A DNA stretch of 64,000 nucleotides from Chelonoidis abingdonii (lineage: Eukaryota; Chordata; Testudines; Testudinidae). The position numbers and the translations under genes are program-made. This document shows positions 58,701 through 64,000 of this stretch, piece after piece (position 1 is the first letter of the stretch; each line of letters opens with the position of its first letter). The DNA lies in contig NC_133782.1 in NCBI RefSeq assembly GCF_003597395.2, forward strand, positions 2,159,202-2,223,201. The letters are read 5' to 3'. The notes beneath the pieces were generated by a model. That model was not told the DNA's origin and ran no database searches. It was given only the letters and a program-made list of their open reading frames with translations.

Positions 58701-61688
58701 CCCACGGCCCAGGGCTGGATTTCAGCAGACAGCAGGTGAAGGGGGGAACTCCCTGAACAAACACTCCACTACAGCAGAAATTGCAACTGGACAGTGTAAA
58801 CACACCTTTCATTTAAATGCCAGGCCTTGTAGGAGCCAGAGTGGGTGCTTTGGTCTTCACATTGACTAGTGAGGGCTGCTGTTTTCAAGACCTGATAATG
58901 GCTCCAGAACTGTGGCCCTGGGATTACTCTAGCAAGGACAAGAAACAAGTTATTGGCTGGGTCAGTAATAGGCAGGATGCACAGCTGCAGCAGTTGGCAG
59001 GAAGGGGGTGTGTCAGATATTTCATTTGACAAATAGGAAAAGAGGTACAAGCACTCTCCTCAAGTATCTCACAACATGGAGCAGAGTCCCTCCTTGTTTG
59101 TGCCTCATGAGCTGTATCTGTTTCAGTTTTCTCTCAGTTGCTCCCACTGTCCCAATGCCCATGGTGTGTGAGCACCTTCTCCTCTGCAGTTCCTGCCCAC
59201 GGGAACAGGCACATTTAATCTTTTAGCTACATCTCATTAGAAAAAACTCCTAGCCTTCCTCATCTGTGTCTGAAAATCTCTCTCCTGCTATTGTTTAGCT
59301 GTAAAGGTGTTTGTAATACACGTACTATGAAAGACTTTTTACAAAAGAAAGTTGTAATGCACAGTTTCCATCTAATCAGAGGACCCAGTTCTGAGATCAT
59401 GAACTGTAGATACAGATTTCAAACTTTATTTTAAGGACAAATCACCCAAGTTTCATGACTTGAAGAGCCCGATAAGGAAATGCTATACAGAACCTACTGA
59501 TCGGTTTGACAACGTGTTCTGAGTGTGATAGTGTGTGTGATGGGAGGGTATGCAAGAGGCAAGTTTGTCTTGCCTGGAGTGTAGGTGTCTGCTAAGTCTT
59601 TAGGGAGCAATAAGCAACTCGGACAAAAACCACCTTATTCGGTCTCAGTGCCCAGAAACCTTGGCCTGCTATTATCCTGCTGCAAACTGTGTGTCAACCT
59701 TTGAAACAGCAAAGAGACCCAATTAGAGCTAATCACTTTGATACGTACCAACAGAGATAGTAAAATACACCGTCTGGGAGAATTTCAGAGGCACTGTATC
59801 AGCAACAGAGGTGGTGTCACATAGGATTGACACTGCTAACTGCAGAAAAGTACAGAGTGAGCCATGGGGTCCCATAGTGCACAGACTCTCTACAGCACAA
59901 TAATGGAGCAAGAACCAGCTCCTTCCGTTTTCTTGTGTGTTACTCTGCTGCTCCCACAATGGGAAATGTGAGGTTCTCGCACATTCCCTGCCCAACTCAA
60001 ATGTTACTCGTATCTTAAGTTGCCCGAAAGGAAGTGACTGGGTGCCCAAGGCCTGAGCAAAGATGAATGGGAACTTCTTACTATCCACTGAGAGAGCCAT
60101 TTTCCAGGACAGCCTTGAGGGATTAATTTGCTGTAGTCAATGTGCATGTTGAAGAACAAAAAGAGATCGTCATAGTAGCCCTATCTGGGACAATGTCAGT
60201 GTACAGTGCAGCGTCTGCCTTTTCCTCTCCAGGCATCCCGTGCAGTCATCCAGTCCAACACAACACAAGTTACAGAAACTTGCTAGACAAATGGGCCTCA
60301 TGGCTTTCTAGTGTCTCTGGAAGCTTTACCTCACTACAACGAGTGAACCGTTTTCTTGCTAGTTTTGGTTCTGGCCTTCTCCATCTGGCAGAACTCGTCT
60401 GTGTCAACCATAGAGAAGTAAAGTGAAATCTATCCATTGCACATGCAGCCTGGAGGTCTCTCCCCATCTCAGCAAGACAGTAATACCAGATGCTGCAGTG
60501 AACCATGGCACTGGGGCCTTGTATTTCTACATACTGCATTATGGTGCATTTACTAGTAGATTACAAATCATTCAGACTAAATACTGAGCATTTAGGGAGG
60601 CAGGTGCCCGGATCATGTGTATTGTGTTTTTTTACTTGGTAACTGGCTCCTGATAGTTTCTCTGGGGCTAGTATGGAGCAGCAAAGTCCCACCATGTTTT
60701 AGGAGTTCTTCCCAAAATGGGTAATACATTGCAATCCGTGACATTGTCACATAAAGAGCTGTCACCACTCAGCTACCTTAGTCAGGGATCAGGCTGCTGC
60801 TACTCTCAGCACAAAGCCTGGGGGAGAGAGAAGGGATCTTAACTCATCCCCACATCCCTTTTTCAAATACAACAACAGGTTGTAAGGAAAACCAGCCCTT
60901 GAGTACAGACTCATTTCCCTATCGCAGGGAGTGGGCAGCACAGCATTCTCCTGTGTCACTGGGCTGGGACAGATCCCCTTTCAGCCAAGGCTTGCCTTGG
61001 TACTGATCCAGTGTTTGATTGGCAGGGCCACTGCAGAATCTGTTCTGCATCGGGGAATGGTCACTAATCCCTGCCCTAAGAGGAAGGACATGTTTAACCT
61101 GCTTAGTGCTAAACAACCTATCAGGGATGTCCCCTGGAGATGTTCCTCAAGACCAGGGGAAGGAGGCATTTCCCTTGAGAATGTTTTAAGGAGGCAGCTA
61201 TGGGGCAGATACTGGGGGTATTCCTTGGACATGCTCCTCCAGTGGGGCCTGGGAGGGGTATCACAGAGATCCCTTGGACGGACCATGGTGGGTTGGGCGA
61301 GGGGTGAAGGCAGTACACAGGACATCCCCAGATACCCACCTCCTTCCTGGTGCTGTTTGTGCGCTGTGGTGCATGGGTACCTTGGTGTGTCACAAGGCTT
61401 TAGACTTCCTAAGCATTATATTGCTAGACGTTCTACTTGGAGAGGAGCCTCCCAGGAAAGCACGGGTCAAGCTCAGCACATACCAGGAACCAGGGTTTAC
61501 ATTCATGCAGCAAGTTCACCCTTAGTTACCAGCATTGTTACATCCTCAACTTCCAAGCTTCTCAAGTGCCCAGGTCACACCTGGTACTAGCCTCCAGCAT
61601 GATACTATATGTTCCCCTAAGACATGCCAAAAGCCTATCTCCCAGCCCCTCAGAGTGCTGCACGCTTTTCTGCTTATACATATAGGGC
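55737..61688. other. NOL4L intron after exon D, nothing recognised
   Basis: Six kilobases with no recognised mobile element. The next NOL4L exon (expected to continue the Asp/Ser-rich region) is not visible. A GATGTACATCTG..AGGAACTG phrase at about 58647 recurs at about 63283. Confidence 0.45.
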
Positions 61689-62416
61689 TGTAACAGGGTC
61701 ACTTACCACATCCAGTGGCATGTCCATTCCTCAGTTTTCCTTCCAGGCTGTAGTGTCCATTCATGGTCATTGTGGTGCTTTTGGGCCCTCCGGTCAAAGT
61801 AAGAGCCCTACCCTTCCAGGGTAAGGAATGAAAATGCATCCTTGGCCACCCACAGTCTTCATCTCCATGGACACAGAGCCTTTGTGACCCTCATTCACCA
61901 CCCCTAGGCAGCATGCCTCTTTTCTGGGTTCTCTCCGGGCTCCATAATCCTGCACCCTTCCCAGGGTCTGCCCCGGCCTCCCCCATGTCAATACAGGGCT
62001 GAAGAGGGTAGGGTGCCTCTCATCCTCTCCACCAGGCCTGGCCTGGGCCCCTAAACAAGGACCTGTACCCACACCAGGCCTTGCTTCAGACCTTTTCCTC
62101 CTCTGGATTGACCCCTCCTAGTTTTTTATCCTGTCTTCTCCCAGGCCTTTTGCTGCCCAAGCTCACTCAAGTGAACACCTCCAACCTGCTAACTACTGCC
62201 ACTCCCACCACTTACTGGAGAGGCGGCACTTTATAGTTTCCAGCACCCTTGCCTCTCAGTCACATGACTGGGGAGCAAACCCAGGCACAGGTGTGGAGAC
62301 TGGGCCTGAACTCCTCTTAAAGGCCCAGCTCACCTCCAGAGAAGGGGCAAGTTCTGTTCTCAGTCACGTGTATGCAACCCCAGAGACTTAATGGGGTTGC
62401 AGACAGGGGTGTAACA
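61689..62416. mobile_element. LTR-like repeat
   Basis: Starts TGTAACAGGG and ends GGGGTGTAACA (TG...CA), about 728 bases. CACTTTATAGTTTCC and CTTAAAGGCCCAGCTC occur in the right part. No clear target duplication. Confidence 0.35.
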
Positions 62417-64000
62417 GAGCTGAATTTGACCCATAGAGCATTCACAGCCAAACTGGCATTTCCATGACACTCCAAGCACACGTCTGATTTCCCATGCAGG
62501 GTAGCCACCAAATAGCTTCCTCTCACATCACAGTCCAGTGAGCACTGCCTTGGGCCATTGGCTGGCTTCCTGCAGATTTCACCCAGTGTGGCCCATCATC
62601 CCTCTTCAGGCTCCCTGCCTCTGTGCTCTTCCAGCCCTCCTGCATCTGTCATGAGTGTAGAAGAGCTACAGCCCTTGCAGCAGGGATCAGTAAATCCTGC
62701 CTACCCTGCTAGAGTTCTCTCAGGGCAGCTGTTCTCTTTCCTAGGCTCTTTCCAGACTAGTCACAGACATCTTTGGTCAGCTTCTCTTTTCTCTTGCTCC
62801 TGCAGGTTTGGGAAATCCAAAGTTGCTTCGAAACATCCTTGCTAGCCTGTGCACGCGCTCTGTCCAGGCTTTCCTTCCTGCCTGGCTTGTACCTGCCTTT
62901 GCTTCTAACTAAAAACATCTTCTGCCAGATGGTAACTCTTTCTGCATGTAAATCAAGCAGACCTTTCCCTAAATTGCCCTCTCAGTGCCTAAGCAGGGAT
63001 GCAGATGAAGCCAGCTAATTGATGGCAAGTTTCACCCCTTTCCCTGTTACTGTTTAGTTTAGTTATTTTGGGTTTTATTGACCAAATTCACCAGCTACAG
63101 AAGTCCGCGATTTAACCACAACACAGGCTCCAGGCTGGTAAGTGTTTCCTATGCCACCCAGCCTATATGACTCCCCCTCACCCAAGAAGTATCCACCTGG
63201 GGGTTGAGAGGGCAGCTCTGTCTCCATAGCCCATTCAGCCCTTGACAGCCAATGAGGGGAGCAGCTGGTGTCAGTTGTGTTGATGTACATCTGCCTACCA
63301 GGAACTGTGCTTAGACCCACCAAATGCATTTGCCACGACTGGCTCTCAGACAGTAACCACTTTAGATCCCTATTGGCTGGGTTTAAATCAGCTTGCCAGC
63401 AATGAAGTGACTAAAGCCTTGGTCTCCTGTTCCTAACTCTTGCCCCATCCTAGAGCCCTGCTGTCATTTCCCAGACACAGACGTAAACTCTTTTTTAGAA
63501 CAAACCAAGCCAAAAACCTGTTGGAAAAGAAAAGAGAAAATCTCTCTTAATAAAAGACCTAAGAGCAAAACTTGGCTGCACGGTGGCTGGCAAGGGAAGC
63601 ATAGTGCTGAGAGAGCCACAGTATGGAGTGCAAGGGGATCGCACAAGCCATCGCAGTAGGAAGAGGAAGGCCAGGCCAAGGAGACTGCTTGTCGAGATGC
63701 TGCTGTTCTGCTGTGTTGGCTTCTGGGTTTTGGCTTCCACAGGCAAACGGGAAAACTTCCATCCCTCACAGACCCTGGGCTGTGCTCTAGCCAGCCCCAC
63801 CCTCTGTCTGTACAGCAAAGCTGGCCTCATGCCATAACGCTGGCAGGGAGGGGGAGAGGGAGAAGATGGGCTGGGAGATAGCACGAGGAGACACCTTTCC
63901 TACACAATACAGGAGAGAGCAAACAGCACTCTGTTCTCAGTCGACACACATTGTGTCCAGCATTAGCAGATGTCTGGCTCAGTGAAGACGCTGACAGAAT
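62417..64000. other. Intronic stretch to window end, nothing recognised
   Basis: No further NOL4L exon, RNA gene or recognised repeat. Confidence 0.45.

Noticed and set aside
55737..64000. Next NOL4L exon
   Set aside because: No stretch continuing the Asp/Ser-rich segment in the required phase was found before the window ends.

Overview
This is a vertebrate nuclear window, most likely from a turtle. The case for a turtle is the repeat content: many old CR1 LINE tails, MIR-like SINEs, PIF/Harbinger-, hAT- and Tc1/mariner-type miniature elements, and Penelope-like fragments, in combinations I recognise from chelonian genomes. I could not run a repeat or species search, so the species is inferred.

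The only protein-coding gene I can support is part of NOL4L (nucleolar protein 4-like; C20orf112 in human) on the + strand. Four internal coding exons lie at 9879-10034, 13818-13929, 21111-21220 and 55595-55736. Their lengths and phases fit together exactly (156 nt phase 0-0, 112 nt 0-1, 110 nt 1-0, 142 nt 0-1), all have AG/GT borders, and they join into 173 continuous codons. The gene's first exons lie left of the window and its 3' exons lie right of it. Almost all other bases are intron.

Layout: 1-9878 is upstream intron, with a possible conserved element (2041-2220), a purine-rich minisatellite tract (2750-5000) broken by inserted elements, a minus-strand CR1 (5398-6200) and a plus-strand CR1 (6860-8625) carrying a 44-bp tandem array. 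10035-21110 holds two introns with MIR, Penelope-like, hAT, Harbinger and LTR-like insertions. 21221-55594 is one 34-kb intron. It contains two related multi-hairpin Harbinger MITEs, a large CR1 with a solo LTR nested in it, a 2-kb fold-back hAT element, a truncated U4 snRNA copy, and a CpG island (about 45784-47700) mostly hidden by an 894-base gap. 55737-64000 is intron with few recognisable repeats.

The most useful biological reading is a two-promoter gene. The CpG island inside the 34-kb intron lies 5' of an exon with an in-frame ATG at 55628, where, from memory, the short NOL4L protein form begins. The most unusual structural signals are the fold-back hAT, hammerhead-ribozyme-like cores in the Penelope-like fragments, an inverted duplication inside a CR1, and two places where the assembly itself looks wrong (22147-22270 and 32885-33104).
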